DNA of 64,000 nucleotides from the NCBI RefSeq assembly GCF_937973075.1, contig NZ_CALBWL010000051.1, positions 1 through 64,000 of the forward strand, read 5' to 3'. The stretch comes from an uncultured Campylobacter sp. Its GTDB lineage: Bacteria; Campylobacterota; Campylobacteria; Campylobacterales; Campylobacteraceae. Shown here in pieces: positions 1 to 9,117 of this stretch (position 1 is its first letter; every line of letters starts with the position of its first letter). The translations under genes and the position numbers were made by a program. Below the pieces are notes generated by a model. That model searched no databases. It was not told where the DNA came from and was given only the letters and a program-made list of their open reading frames with translations.

Positions 1-571
1 CTCTTGATAGAAGCAAAATTCTGGGGAGTAAATTTTGAATGATAGCCAGCGGCACCGCGCTGGCGAGCAAATTTGAGCGGTCCGCTCGTCCGGGCGGTTT
101 GGCTGTCCGCATTGGATAAAATTTAAGGCGCTAGTGGAATTTAAAGGTTGTGAAATTTCAAATACTCGCGGAATTTCGGATTTTTGTGGGATTTTAAAAC
201 CTCGCGAAATTTTAAATATCGCGAAATTTAAATACCTCGAAATTTTAAACGCTAGTAAAATTTCACGCCCTTGTGCGCGAGCATTAAAGGCGGCGCGGTA
301 TCGCAAGTATTCGCAGAGTGCCGAAACTGCGAGTAAATTTTAAAAAATTCGCAAAGCAAGATTTAAAATTTCGGCGCTGGTACATAGCGCTTATAGGCTG
401 CGCTTAACGGTTGTCGATTTGCCGCCAAATGATTGAGCTTGCCGTTTATCGGTCAAATTTTGCCGCCATGCGAGGCAAAATTGATTCGGTTCGCATTAAA
501 TTCAGGAAGCGCGAGCTGTTGGCGGCAGCGTAAAATTTAACCCGCCCGCATAAAATTTTAAGGAGCGCACG
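1..571. other. Intergenic stretch rich in AAATTT-type motifs
   Basis: I see no convincing gene here. Positions 130-400 carry many copies of a short core (GAAATTTC, AAATTTTAAA) spaced about 15-30 bases apart. An open frame at 134-343 translates the motif into low-complexity peptide, has no good ribosome binding site and is probably not a gene. The first bases may hold the end of an operon lying outside the window. Confidence 0.5.
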
Positions 572-1255
572 ATGGCAAATGCCGTAAATTCCGCGCAGTA
601 CCAAGCGCGCATCAAGCAGGCGGAAGCTCTTTTCGAGGGGCAAAATTTTACCCAGTGCCAAACGATAAATTTAAGCGGCGGATATGAGATCGTAAAGGAC
701 GCATATAGGCTCGGCGCGACAAGCTTTAGCGGCGGCGAATACACGCCGTTTGATACTCACAAAACGCAGATAAAAAGCTGGCGCTGTATAGACGATAGGG
801 CGGAATTTTTTAGCCTGATCCGCCACGCAGACGGCAAATTTTACCTCGTCTTTCTCCAAGATCTATACGGCTACAGCGTGCTTGAACTGGATCGCGGGCG
901 GATTATGCGCTTCGTGCCGGACGCCTGGACGCTCGGCAAGGAGAGCTTCATTTGGGGCGGCGTGCACTATCTGCGGGACTGGGACGCGCTGGCGGTGAGC
1001 GGCTGCTACTGGGGCGCTCCAAACGGCGTGCATTTGGTGAGCTTTGCCGAGCCGATGAGCGAAGAGCAGAGATATGTCGATGTTTTAGACTGCATGCAGA
1101 GCGGTTGCGACATCTACGAGCAGGCTGATTTTGCGGGCTTTGAGGGTAATGAACTGAGCTTAAAATGCTTTCGTGCGGACGCCTTGCGATATGAAAAAGT
1201 AAAAATTTCGCGCGAGCGCTACCGCGAATGGATGTGCGAAGCAAAACGGCTATAA
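572..1255 (+). CDS. Hypothetical protein (227 aa), unrecognised
   Basis: I do not recognise this protein. The ATG is preceded by a good ribosome binding site (AAGGAG, 7 bases upstream). The product looks soluble: no signal peptide and no membrane segment, many aromatic residues, and a Trp/Tyr/Gly-rich middle (about residues 105-155). Size and composition resemble single-domain immunity-type or SMI1/KNR4-like proteins, but I see no diagnostic motif. It stands alone, with motif-rich spacers on both sides. It reads as real because the frame is open with normal amino-acid use and no low-complexity repeats. Confidence 0.7.
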   Translation: MANAVNSAQYQARIKQAEALFEGQNFTQCQTINLSGGYEIVKDAYRLGATSFSGGEYTPFDTHKTQIKSWRCIDDRAEFFSLIRHADGKFYLVFLQDLYGYSVLELDRGRIMRFVPDAWTLGKESFIWGGVHYLRDWDALAVSGCYWGAPNGVHLVSFAEPMSEEQRYVDVLDCMQSGCDIYEQADFAGFEGNELSLKCFRADALRYEKVKISRERYREWMCEAKRL

Positions 1256-1374
1256 GGCTTAAATTTGCTAAATTTCGCGCTTAAATTTCAAGGCTTGCAA
1301 AACGGTAAATTTTAATGACGAGCCGGAAAAAGCGAAATTCAGCGAGATCAAAGGGGCTGAAATAAGGAATACGG

Positions 1375-2115
1375 ATGTTTTTTGAATACATTTTAATCGG
1401 CGTTGCGGTAGGCTTTATCAGCGGGTTTTTCGGTATCGGCGGCGGCACGGTCGTGGTGCCCGTGATGATGCTCTTCGGCTACGATGTCAAATACGCCATC
1501 GGCATCAGCATCATGCAGATGATTTTTAGCTCGATCTTTGGCTCGTTCGTAAATTTTAAAAGCAAAATGCTAGACATCGCGCCCGCGCTGGTGCTTGGGC
1601 TCGGAGGCTTTTGCGGCGCGCTTAGCAGCGGCTTTATCGTAAGCTATTTTTCGTCAAAATTTCTTCTGGGCACGCTTATTTTGGTGCAGATTATAAATTT
1701 AATCAAACTCTTCAAAACCCCGACCGAGCCCACGGGCGAGGCCAATGAATCCAAAATTTTACTATTTTTGGTCGGGCTGTTCGTCGGCGCCGTGGCGATC
1801 AGCGTGGGTATCGGCGGCGCGGTATTCGTGATGCCTATTTTGATCAGCTTTTTAAACTACGACATCAAAAAGGCCGTCAGCACGGGGCTATTTTTCGTGA
1901 TATTTTCCTCAAGCGCGGGCTTTATTAGCCTCTCCGCGCATGGGCTCGTGTACTACGAAATCGGCGCGTTGCTCGGCGTCGGCTCACTAGCGGGCGTTTA
2001 TGCGGGCGTCAAAACCTCGCACAAGATCGGCAAAAAAGCTCAAAAGCGCTGGATGATCGCACTTATCGTTACGATACTTTGTATCACGGTTAGGAAATTT
2101 TTGGCTTTGAGCTAG
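1375..2115 (+). CDS. TauE/SafE family sulfite/anion exporter-like membrane protein
   Basis: This is an integral membrane protein of the TauE/SafE (COG0730) family, which is linked to transport of sulfite and other small sulfur anions across the inner membrane; the substrate here is unknown. The sequence shows about seven or eight hydrophobic segments. Both halves carry the family's Gly-rich motif (residues about 18-27, FFGIGGGTVV, and again about 145-152, VGIGGAVF), the internal duplication typical of the family. The length of 246 aa is normal. The ATG follows AAGGAATACGG. No sulfur-metabolism gene is adjacent; metY and cysK lie 48 kb away. Confidence 0.9.
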   Translation: MFFEYILIGVAVGFISGFFGIGGGTVVVPVMMLFGYDVKYAIGISIMQMIFSSIFGSFVNFKSKMLDIAPALVLGLGGFCGALSSGFIVSYFSSKFLLGTLILVQIINLIKLFKTPTEPTGEANESKILLFLVGLFVGAVAISVGIGGAVFVMPILISFLNYDIKKAVSTGLFFVIFSSSAGFISLSAHGLVYYEIGALLGVGSLAGVYAGVKTSHKIGKKAQKRWMIALIVTILCITVRKFLALS

Positions 2116-2205
2116 GTGCGCTTGCCGAATCGAAGCTAAAATTTAGATCTAAATTTAGTCGCGGCGCCTTGCCACAAATTTAACTTAAATTTAAAAGGAC
2201 CATCA

Positions 2206-3837
2206 ATGAACGAAGCTCAAATTTCGCTAGCGGGTAAAATTTCAGACGCGCTAAAGTGCCTGATCGCTAGCAAGCTCGGCTCGCAGTACAAGGGCGAGGC
2301 GCCGTATTCTGGCTGTCTGGTACAGGAGGGGTATTTTGATTTTTTGGGCGTGGAGTGCCGCGGATCACGCATCAGGCTCTACCTTCACGACTTCGGTGCG
2401 GACAGCTTTAGAGCCGATGCGCCCGAGATAGACGAGCTAGAGCGCGAGGAGTTTGAGGCCATCGTCCCACTTATCGCAAAGAGCGCGGAGGAGGAGTTTT
2501 TGGCTGAAGCAAATCTGCCGTTTTTTGCGTATAAGCTGGATCTAGCGGTCAAATTTGAAGGTGCGAGCGAAAGCTTGGCACAGCGTAGCTGCGAGCATAA
2601 ATTTTACTTTGAAAACACTGTGCGAAAAGTAGGGCTAAAGCGCAAAATGGATGATTATATAGACGAGCTCATCATCCGCCGCGATAAAAAGATCAAAGAC
2701 GGCCGCGAGATTTTCGTGTTTATGGACCGCATTTTTGATCTTTCGCTTATGGATTACGACGAAGCGGCGCTAACGGCGCTGCTTGAGCGAGTTATCGCCG
2801 CGGTGCAAGACGTCAAAAACAGGCGGCTTTTTGGGGATTTTATCATCGCGCTAGAGAATAATCTAAGGCGATGGAAAGAGGAGAAATTCCTGCCGAAATT
2901 TTACGATATTAGTGATGACCGCTGGAGCAAATATTACGAGCTTAAAAAGGATTTTACGCGGCAAAACGTGGATGCGGGCGAGCTTGCGTTTTTCGTGCGG
3001 GCGGCGTTTTGGAATATCAAATTTAAGCGCTATAGCTGGGATGTGAATCTTGCGCGCAAGGATTTGGAGTGTGCGGCGAAGATTTTCGGCTCGGCTCAGG
3101 CGCAAAGCTATCTGGACCAAGGCACGGGCGAGCTTGGCGAAGAGCTAGTAAAATTTAAAGACGCGGACGCGGAGTGCTTGGCAAACGACGTTTTCGCGCA
3201 GGTTCGAGTAAAAATCAAAAACGAAACGGCGGGCGCGTATAAAAAGGCGCTAAATTTCATCATAAAGCTGCTGCTAGCGGGCTTTCCCGCGAGCTACGCC
3301 GTAAAGCTTAGCTCCAAGGCGCAGAAAACTTATCTGCCGATCAAAGGCCTTGCACAGACGCAAACTCACCGCTTTTTCGCCGCCGCACTCGCGCACGGGC
3401 TCGACGAGGAGCTTAAGCTTTACGCGAACGAGGCGCTAAAGCACAAGTTTGAGTTCTACACCGACACGGACGGCGAAAAGTGCCTGATGAGCGGCAGCTA
3501 CGCAGTTTTCGGCCTTGCGCTAAAGAGCGAAAAATACTTTGGTCTCGCGCGGCGCTACTTTGAGACGGTAGATGCCGAACACCAGAGCGCGCATATAAAA
3601 TTTATCGAGGCATTTATCGATCGCTACGGCATTAGCGAGCGCAGTTTAGAGGTGATCGTTGCGGGGCTGCTGTCATATCAGGAGGATAAAATTTACAAGA
3701 GCTTAAAGGCACTAATGAGCGAGCCTGCGAACAAAACTCTATTTCTGTGCGCGATCTCGGGGTTGAGCGAGTATGAGAAGGAGAGCGCGGCGTATGCCGT
3801 GTGGGGTAAAAACTGGCAGAAAAATTTAAAAGGGTAA
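2206..3837 (+). CDS. Large hypothetical protein (543 aa), unrecognised
   Basis: I do not recognise this protein. The start is well supported (AAAAGGACCATCA then ATG). It appears cytoplasmic, with no signal peptide or membrane segment. It is rich in Ala, Leu, Glu and Lys, and the stretch from about residue 300 to the end reads as successive amphipathic helices, so a helical-repeat fold is possible. It begins a run of three same-strand genes, the next starting 2 bases after its stop. Large orphan proteins next to Imm-like genes often belong to toxin-immunity neighbourhoods, but that is inference. Confidence 0.75.
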   Translation: MNEAQISLAGKISDALKCLIASKLGSQYKGEAPYSGCLVQEGYFDFLGVECRGSRIRLYLHDFGADSFRADAPEIDELEREEFEAIVPLIAKSAEEEFLAEANLPFFAYKLDLAVKFEGASESLAQRSCEHKFYFENTVRKVGLKRKMDDYIDELIIRRDKKIKDGREIFVFMDRIFDLSLMDYDEAALTALLERVIAAVQDVKNRRLFGDFIIALENNLRRWKEEKFLPKFYDISDDRWSKYYELKKDFTRQNVDAGELAFFVRAAFWNIKFKRYSWDVNLARKDLECAAKIFGSAQAQSYLDQGTGELGEELVKFKDADAECLANDVFAQVRVKIKNETAGAYKKALNFIIKLLLAGFPASYAVKLSSKAQKTYLPIKGLAQTQTHRFFAAALAHGLDEELKLYANEALKHKFEFYTDTDGEKCLMSGSYAVFGLALKSEKYFGLARRYFETVDAEHQSAHIKFIEAFIDRYGISERSLEVIVAGLLSYQEDKIYKSLKALMSEPANKTLFLCAISGLSEYEKESAAYAVWGKNWQKNLKG

Positions 3838-3839
3838 AT

Positions 3840-4469
3840 TTGAGCACTATTTTATATTGGTTTTTGACCGAAATTCAAAGCGGGCAACGGTGCCTGATCG
3901 CTGTAAAATTTAGCAGACTTTTGAAAATTATAAAAATTTCGTTTAAGCGTAAAAAGCTTTGTTTCGGCTTAGGAACGGCATATCTGATTTTGTATTTGGC
4001 ATTTGATTTCTTGCCGAAATTTTCATTTCATACACCTATTTTTAATATTTTTTACGATTTTATCTACTTTGTATTTAGAGTTTCCGTGCCGCTATTTTTA
4101 GTCTATTTTTGCATAGACAAAAGCAAGCTTTTATTTGCAAAAAATCAAAATTTAACGCCACAATTTATGATTATCGCCGCTGGTTGGTATTTATTGGCTT
4201 TTTATCAATTCAGTAGAGGATATTTTTACTATTTTTATATTGCATCGCCGATTTTATTCTTAATTTTTAAGGTTAGGAGTATAAATTTTATCCTCTTTCT
4301 CACGCTGATTTGCTTCGAGCTATTTTTTGATGCGTTTTACAATACGGGCGGCTTCTTAGCTTTTTTGCTATTTTTTATGTCGATTTTTATGTGGTTTTTG
4401 TATGATAAAATTTTACGAATTTTATCAAAATTCGGCTCAGCGAAATCGGCAGAGAAAAGATCAAAATAA
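3840..4469 (+). CDS. Hypothetical multi-pass membrane protein (209 aa)
   Basis: Unrecognised inner-membrane protein with about five hydrophobic segments between residues 40 and 195 and very high Phe, Ile and Tyr content. The only early start in frame is TTG at 3840, two bases after the previous stop, so translation may be coupled. A later internal start cannot be excluded, because residues 1-30 look unlike the rest. It is more A/T-rich than its neighbours, although this partly reflects the codons for hydrophobic residues. The next gene begins 10 bases downstream. Confidence 0.6.
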   Translation: MSTILYWFLTEIQSGQRCLIAVKFSRLLKIIKISFKRKKLCFGLGTAYLILYLAFDFLPKFSFHTPIFNIFYDFIYFVFRVSVPLFLVYFCIDKSKLLFAKNQNLTPQFMIIAAGWYLLAFYQFSRGYFYYFYIASPILFLIFKVRSINFILFLTLICFELFFDAFYNTGGFLAFLLFFMSIFMWFLYDKILRILSKFGSAKSAEKRSK

Positions 4470-4479
4470 AGGAGAAAAA

Positions 4480-5289
4480 ATGGCGATAGACGGAGTAAAA
4501 ATCATCGATAGCGACGACGGATACGATATCTATTTGACTATCACCGAGCGATACAAGGACGGCGAAGATGTTGAAACTATCCTGCAAGATGTTTTGGCGC
4601 AGGCGGAGAATTTCTGCACCGATGAGCTTTATAGCGAGATTTATTGGACGGCTCTGGCGTATTCGCTTTGGAAGATCGGATTTTTAAACGACGAAATCCG
4701 CGAAAAAGCCCTTGCCATCATAAAAAGCGGTGCAAGCGGGATGTGGAATAAGGTCTTTGACGGATCTCAAAAGAGCCGCCAAAAAGCGCTCGATAAATTA
4801 GCCGTTCAGCTAAAAAGCGAAAACCCAAGACCGCTTAAGCGAGCCAAAATTGCGAAACAAAAAACGCCGTATTTTGAGGAGGGCGACGTTTTGTCTATCC
4901 AGATGCAGCAGGGATATGGCGTTTGCTTTGTCTCGGCGGTAGATCAAACGCCTAGGAAGCTCGAGTATCATCTGGCCTGCACTAGACTGCTGCAAAAAGA
5001 GCCGCCCGGCATGGATGATTTTTTAAAAAGCAAGATCGCGAGCTCGAAAAACGGCGAGTTTCTTAGGGCGGACCGCTGGTTTAATCATAAGGATTTAAAG
5101 GAGCTGCTGCCTTATCTAAAAAAGATCGGAAAGGTAAAATTTGCCCCGTTTAAATTAGGCGAATTATCTCCCGCGAAAGAATTGGAAGATTTTTATAATA
5201 AAATCACGGCAGATCCCAAAATATGGGGCTTTAGGCTAATTAATACAGCCCGTTTCGTAGAAGCGGTGATCGAGGATGTGGATAGATAA
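4480..5289 (+). CDS. Hypothetical protein with Imm26-like segment (269 aa)
   Basis: The start is placed at 4480 because AAAGGAGAAAAA directly precedes it; the frame stays open upstream to 4402, but that part overlaps the previous gene and has no ribosome binding site. The protein looks soluble. Residues about 135-150 (GDVLSIQMQQGYGVCFV) resemble the opening of immunity-type domains of the Imm26 group, which begin with a GDVF-like strand followed by Gly-Tyr. The N-terminal 100 residues are helical. An immunity function is only a suggestion; no cognate toxin is visible. It is third in a tight run with the genes at 2206 and 3840. Confidence 0.65.
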   Translation: MAIDGVKIIDSDDGYDIYLTITERYKDGEDVETILQDVLAQAENFCTDELYSEIYWTALAYSLWKIGFLNDEIREKALAIIKSGASGMWNKVFDGSQKSRQKALDKLAVQLKSENPRPLKRAKIAKQKTPYFEEGDVLSIQMQQGYGVCFVSAVDQTPRKLEYHLACTRLLQKEPPGMDDFLKSKIASSKNGEFLRADRWFNHKDLKELLPYLKKIGKVKFAPFKLGELSPAKELEDFYNKITADPKIWGFRLINTARFVEAVIEDVDR

Positions 5290-5369
5290 AAGCGCCGCGT
5301 GGGAAATTTTAAAATTTGACCCTGGCGAAATTTCATAAATTTAGCCATTTGCGGCGAAATTTTATAAAT

Positions 5370-6056
5370 TTAACTCTCCGCGCGCGCTTTGCTTGCTGAA
5401 ATTTCATCGCCGCTTGTATTATTTAAAATTTCATCGCCGCTTGCGGCGTCTTTCGCAAGCGCTTTTTGAAATTCGTATTTGAAATAAAACGCCCACGCGA
5501 GCGGACAGAGGATTATTAAAATGACGGCTACGACTTCGGCGGCTTGCGCATGAAATATTACAAATAAGGCACCTATGTAGTTAAGAACATAGGCAAAACC
5601 CCAAAATACCGCGTTTGAGCGGTCGTTTGATATTTCGGTTGCGACCGAATAGATGCAAATGCAAATTAGCGAGGCAATTAAAAAGGCTTCAAGGACGCCT
5701 AGTTTTTGATAGTTTACGTCCGAAGCAAAATAACCCAGCGCGCAAGACGCTAAGATTATCGCGAATAAAATTTTACGTAAAATTTTAAGCGATTTGACTT
5801 CGGGCGAAGCATAGATTATATGCGCGCAAAGAGCTATAAAATAGGCACCTGCGACAAAATCGAAAAATATGTAATAAGCGAATTCTCCAAATATCCCCAA
5901 ATCATAGCCGCTTCCTAAAATTTTTTCATCTATGACATATAGCGCGCCGAATTTCGCCGCTAAAAACGCAGCCGTAAGCAGGATCGGATGTAGTAGCGCT
6001 CTGCCTACAAGCAGGTCTGTGCAAATGCGCCTCAGGAAATTTATCAATCTTTTCAC
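5370..6056 (-). CDS. Hypothetical membrane protein (228 aa)
   Basis: The likely start is GTG at 6056, because AAAGGAG lies 7 bases upstream. The frame is open further up to 6320, but that extension has no ribosome binding site and a composition typical of the A/T-motif spacer. The product has about six hydrophobic segments: a first at residues 18-40, a pair from 50-85, and others from 95 to 190. The charged tail of about 35 residues contains two near-copies of a Ser-Gly-Asp-Glu-Ile segment. I do not recognise a family. It is convergent with the gene ending at 5289. Confidence 0.65.
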   Translation of the reverse strand: MKRLINFLRRICTDLLVGRALLHPILLTAAFLAAKFGALYVIDEKILGSGYDLGIFGEFAYYIFFDFVAGAYFIALCAHIIYASPEVKSLKILRKILFAIILASCALGYFASDVNYQKLGVLEAFLIASLICICIYSVATEISNDRSNAVFWGFAYVLNYIGALFVIFHAQAAEVVAVILIILCPLAWAFYFKYEFQKALAKDAASGDEILNNTSGDEISASKARAES

Positions 6057-6640
6057 GCTAGGCTCCTTTGAGATTTCGCTTCTTGCGACGTCTTTCGTGA
6101 AATTTTCGCCCGTCTGGGTTGAGTTTAAATTTGATCTCAAATTCGGGATAAATTTTAGCTTGAGAGCTTTTAAAAATCGCTTAGCGGCAAAGGCATAAAT
6201 TTGCGTGCTTGGAACAGGTCGCGTATTTTTGAAATTTGCGCGGTTCAAATCATTTCCTATCGCAAGCTGTTTTGCGGGCGAGCACATATTGCAAAAGGCG
6301 CGGATGAAATGGGGCATCAACTAGCTCGTCCGTCCGCTCGTAGTATTTAAAATTTTATTCGATTTTTAGTTGCGCAGCCGGCTTATCCGCGGCGAGGTTG
6401 CGTATAGCGAGGTTTGCGCGCGGCCGTCTTGCTTGCGGTATGGATTTGTATGTAGCGGGGTTTTGCGCGGCAGATTTATGCGTAGCGAGGTTTATGTGCG
6501 GCCAGGTTGCGCGCAGGCGGCGGGTGGATTAAAATTTTGATTTATCGTTAGTGAGGGTGCGCCCCTTTTCGCAGCGGATGCGAGGCAGGGCGCAAATTTT
6601 ATAAATTTTCGGCGGATCGCCTAGCTCAAAGCGTAAAATT
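6057..6640. repeat. Intergenic stretch with a degenerate TAGCGAGGTTT repeat
   Basis: No gene is supported. Positions 6404-6424, 6451-6470 and 6482-6503 are related copies of a G/C-rich unit reading roughly TAGCGAGGTTTGCGCGCGGC, at irregular spacing, followed by a similar G+C-rich stretch to about 6525. The first part carries the A/T-core motif and an open extension of the upstream gene frame that I judge untranslated. Confidence 0.5.
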
Positions 6641-6724
6641 TTACGCACCTATAATCACAGCCGACAAAAGTCCCCATAAAATGGCCTCTATCGCTAGCAC
6701 TGAATGAAGTACGGCCTTGCTCAT
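6641..6724 (-). CDS. 27-residue single-span membrane peptide
   Basis: A very short gene too small for most callers. The ATG at 6724 has a strong ribosome binding site (AAAGGAG, 6 bases upstream). The peptide starts MSKAVLHS and is otherwise one hydrophobic helix ending in Ala. The pattern ILWGLLSAVIIGA recalls small subunits of transporters such as MetS-type peptides (ILWGG motif), but no transporter of that kind is next to it, so I do not name it. Longer readings in frame run up to 6934 but lack a binding site. It is probably a real inner-membrane micropeptide of unknown role. Confidence 0.5.
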   Translation of the reverse strand: MSKAVLHSVLAIEAILWGLLSAVIIGA

Positions 6725-7289
6725 CGCTTCTCCTTTGTTTTTAATTTCATTATTTGCCAGACTCGGACCGCTAGGGGCGTGTCCGATCGATCTATGAGCG
6801 GGATTATATAAGGTGATTGTGTTCTTAATGTGTCTTTTGCAATTTAGGACAAAATTTCTCCGTCCGTTGCAAAGCGCGAGCGAGTGGCGGCAGATTTCAG
6901 GCAAAATTCGACCGTCTGCGTTAAGGCGCGGCAAATTTAAGCGAGCCTGCCGCCCGCCGTAATGCGCGGTAAAGTCGTAAAGGGCGGCAAAGTCGCAACG
7001 CGCGGTAAATTTAAAGCAGAATTCCGACCTCGTCGCGCCGCGCGAGGCGTCCGCGGCAAATCGATATAAAATTTAAAGCAGAATTTTTTGTGAATGCGGC
7101 GCGCGACACACCCGCGCTTTTTTACGTCGTCAAAGCTTGTATCATTAGAGATTGCATCGGCCATGATTGTGCCGTCAGGGCCCGTATCGTCAAAGCTTGT
7201 ATCGGCGTGGCTTGCGCCTGTGGGGCGAAATTTTACGGCGAGCTACGAATTGTAAGACGCGGCTCATCCGCACCGTCTTGATCTGAAAT
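6725..7289. repeat. Intergenic stretch with a 17-base direct repeat at 60-base spacing
   Basis: No convincing gene. A perfect 17-base direct repeat (TCGTCAAAGCTTGTATC) occurs at 7127-7143 and 7187-7203, exactly 60 bases apart. AAATTTAAAGCAGAATT occurs at about 7009-7025 and again at about 7070-7086, also near 60-base spacing. Open frames at 6937-7164 (minus) and 7090-7281 (plus) have no ribosome binding site and look like by-products of G+C-rich repeat sequence. Confidence 0.5.
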
Positions 7290-8342
7290 TTAAAGCGGGA
7301 TTTTAACGCGCGCCTCGGTTCCGACGCCCGGTTCGCTTTCATATTCGATCTGTCCGCCTAAAAGATCAAGTGCCGTGCGTACGATGCTAAGCCCAAGCCC
7401 GCTGCCGAGCTCCTTATGCGATTCCTCGCATTGATAAAATCGGTCAAAAATTTTATCCAGCTTCTCGCGCGCGATGCCGATGCCTTCGTCTTTGATGCTC
7501 ACCTGCGCAAAGCCATCGCAAGCGCAGCAACGGACGAAAATTTTACCGCTCGGCTGCGAGTATTTAAGCGCGTTTTCGGTCAAATTTCGCCAAATTTGAT
7601 TTAACAGCCCCGCGTTTGATCGCACACTAAGCGGCGACAAATTTAGCTCAAACTCGCGCTCTCCGTAGCTTTGGTTCAGCGATATGATGCATTGCCTAAG
7701 CTGCTCGTCGATACGTACCGTCTCATCTAGGCGCACCGCCGCGCCGCTATCGAGTCTCGTCAGCTTTAGCATATCGGTGCAGAGCTTGCTTAAGCGGTTT
7801 GCTTCTGCGCCGATGGAGGCTGCATATCGCACCGCGCGCTCCTCGCTCACGCCGCCCTCTATCATCTCGCTTAACGCAGCGATCGAGGAGATCGGCGTTT
7901 TCATCTCGTGCGAGACGTTTGAGACGAATTCCTTTTGCAGCTGCTCGTGCTTTTGCAGCTTCTGCGCCATTTTATTGACGTTTACCACAAGCTCGTCCAG
8001 CTCGTGCATATAGACGTAATCGGTGCGGTACCTGTGTATCTTACGCTCGGCGCGCGCCTCAAAATCGCCGTTTGCGATCGCGGTGATCGCGCCTAGTAGC
8101 CGCTTGATCGGGCGAAATAAAATTTTAAGTCCGAAGTAAAGCAGAGTAAAATTTAGCGCCATCGTGATTAGACAGATGATCGCGCACAGCGCCACTCCGT
8201 CCCAAAAGCCGCCGATCTTGCCGCCGATACCGATGTAAAAAAGCATGCAAACCGCAAAGCAGACGATGAAATTTATCACGCCGAATGCGAGCGAGGAGTA
8301 AAACGCGATGAAGCTTTTGAGACTGATGAGGTATTTTTTCAT
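7290..8342 (-). CDS. Two-component sensor histidine kinase
   Basis: Inner-membrane histidine kinase (350 aa) that autophosphorylates and passes phosphate to the regulator encoded just upstream. Two hydrophobic segments (about residues 10-38 and 47-75) flank only a few residues, so there is almost no periplasmic sensor; sensing may occur in the membrane. A HAMP-like stretch (75-130) follows, then the HisKA box SHEMKTP with His145, then the ATPase domain with N box (NLTENALKYS), G1 box (DEGIGI) and G2 box (GSGLGLSIV). It overlaps the regulator gene by 4 bases (ATGA), indicating coupling. The signal is unknown. Confidence 0.92.
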   Translation of the reverse strand: MKKYLISLKSFIAFYSSLAFGVINFIVCFAVCMLFYIGIGGKIGGFWDGVALCAIICLITMALNFTLLYFGLKILFRPIKRLLGAITAIANGDFEARAERKIHRYRTDYVYMHELDELVVNVNKMAQKLQKHEQLQKEFVSNVSHEMKTPISSIAALSEMIEGGVSEERAVRYAASIGAEANRLSKLCTDMLKLTRLDSGAAVRLDETVRIDEQLRQCIISLNQSYGEREFELNLSPLSVRSNAGLLNQIWRNLTENALKYSQPSGKIFVRCCACDGFAQVSIKDEGIGIAREKLDKIFDRFYQCEESHKELGSGLGLSIVRTALDLLGGQIEYESEPGVGTEARVKIPL

Positions 8343-9022
8343 ACTCGCTCCTTTTTTACCGCTTTGTAGCCGAGCCCGCGCACGGTGATTATCTCAAAGT
8401 CCTTGGAGTTTTCAAATTTTGCTCGTAGCTTTTTGATGTGCGTATCTACGACGCGCTCGTCGCTGTCCGTTTCGTAGCCCCAAATTTCGCTCATTATCTC
8501 AAATCTCGTAAAAATTCTGCCTGCGTAGCTTAGCAGCAAAAACAAAAGACGAAATTCCTTCGGCGCCAGGCTTATCCGCTCGCCCGCCGCGCAGACGCTA
8601 AGCGTATCATAATCAAGCTCGCTTCCGCCTATGAGAAGCCGCTTTTCGTTCGCGATCTTTGCGCGCCTTAGCAGCGCATGCACGCGCAGCACGAGCTCTT
8701 TTAAATTTATCGGCTTGCTCATATAATCGTCCGCGCCGCTTTTAAAGCCCGTTTGCATATCCTCGATCTCACTTTTTGCCGTTATAATCAGTATCGGTTG
8801 GCTCTTGCCGTCGCGCCTAACGTATCTGCTAAGCTCAAAGCCGTCCATCTTAGGCATCATCACGTCCGAGATGATTAGATCGAAGTGCGCCTCATCCAGC
8901 GCTTCTGCCGCCTGCTTGCCATCGAAGGCGCAGCTCACGCTAAAGCCCTCATCAAGCAGCTTTTCCCTTATCGCCGAGCTCAAAATCTCGTCGTCTTCGA
9001 CTAGTAAAATATTAAGCATCAT
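8339..9022 (-). CDS. OmpR-family response regulator
   Basis: DNA-binding response regulator (227 aa), partner of the kinase downstream. The receiver domain covers residues 1-120, with acidic residues at 10-11, phosphoacceptor Asp53 (IISDVMMPKMDG) and Lys103 (YMSKP). The winged-helix domain (about 130-225) ends with the typical GLGYKAV turn. Two ATG codons in tandem start the frame, with GGGAG upstream; either may be used. It is divergent from the CsgG-like lipoprotein operon at 9118, with under 100 bases between, so it may regulate that operon; this is inference. Confidence 0.93.
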   Translation of the reverse strand: MMLNILLVEDDEILSSAIREKLLDEGFSVSCAFDGKQAAEALDEAHFDLIISDVMMPKMDGFELSRYVRRDGKSQPILIITAKSEIEDMQTGFKSGADDYMSKPINLKELVLRVHALLRRAKIANEKRLLIGGSELDYDTLSVCAAGERISLAPKEFRLLFLLLSYAGRIFTRFEIMSEIWGYETDSDERVVDTHIKKLRAKFENSKDFEIITVRGLGYKAVKKERV

Positions 9023-9117
9023 CGCTCCCGTTTTGATAAATTTATGCGCTTAAATTTATACATAAAATTTTAAGAAACAATGAGATATTATACGTAAATT
9101 TTTTCAAGGAGTAAAGA

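Noticed and set aside
134..343. 69-residue open frame near the left end
   Set aside because: No ribosome binding site; sequence is translated A/T-core motif.
6641..6724. Naming the 27-residue peptide MetS
   Set aside because: Resemblance is limited to a hydrophobic ILWG segment and there is no MetP-type transporter next to it.
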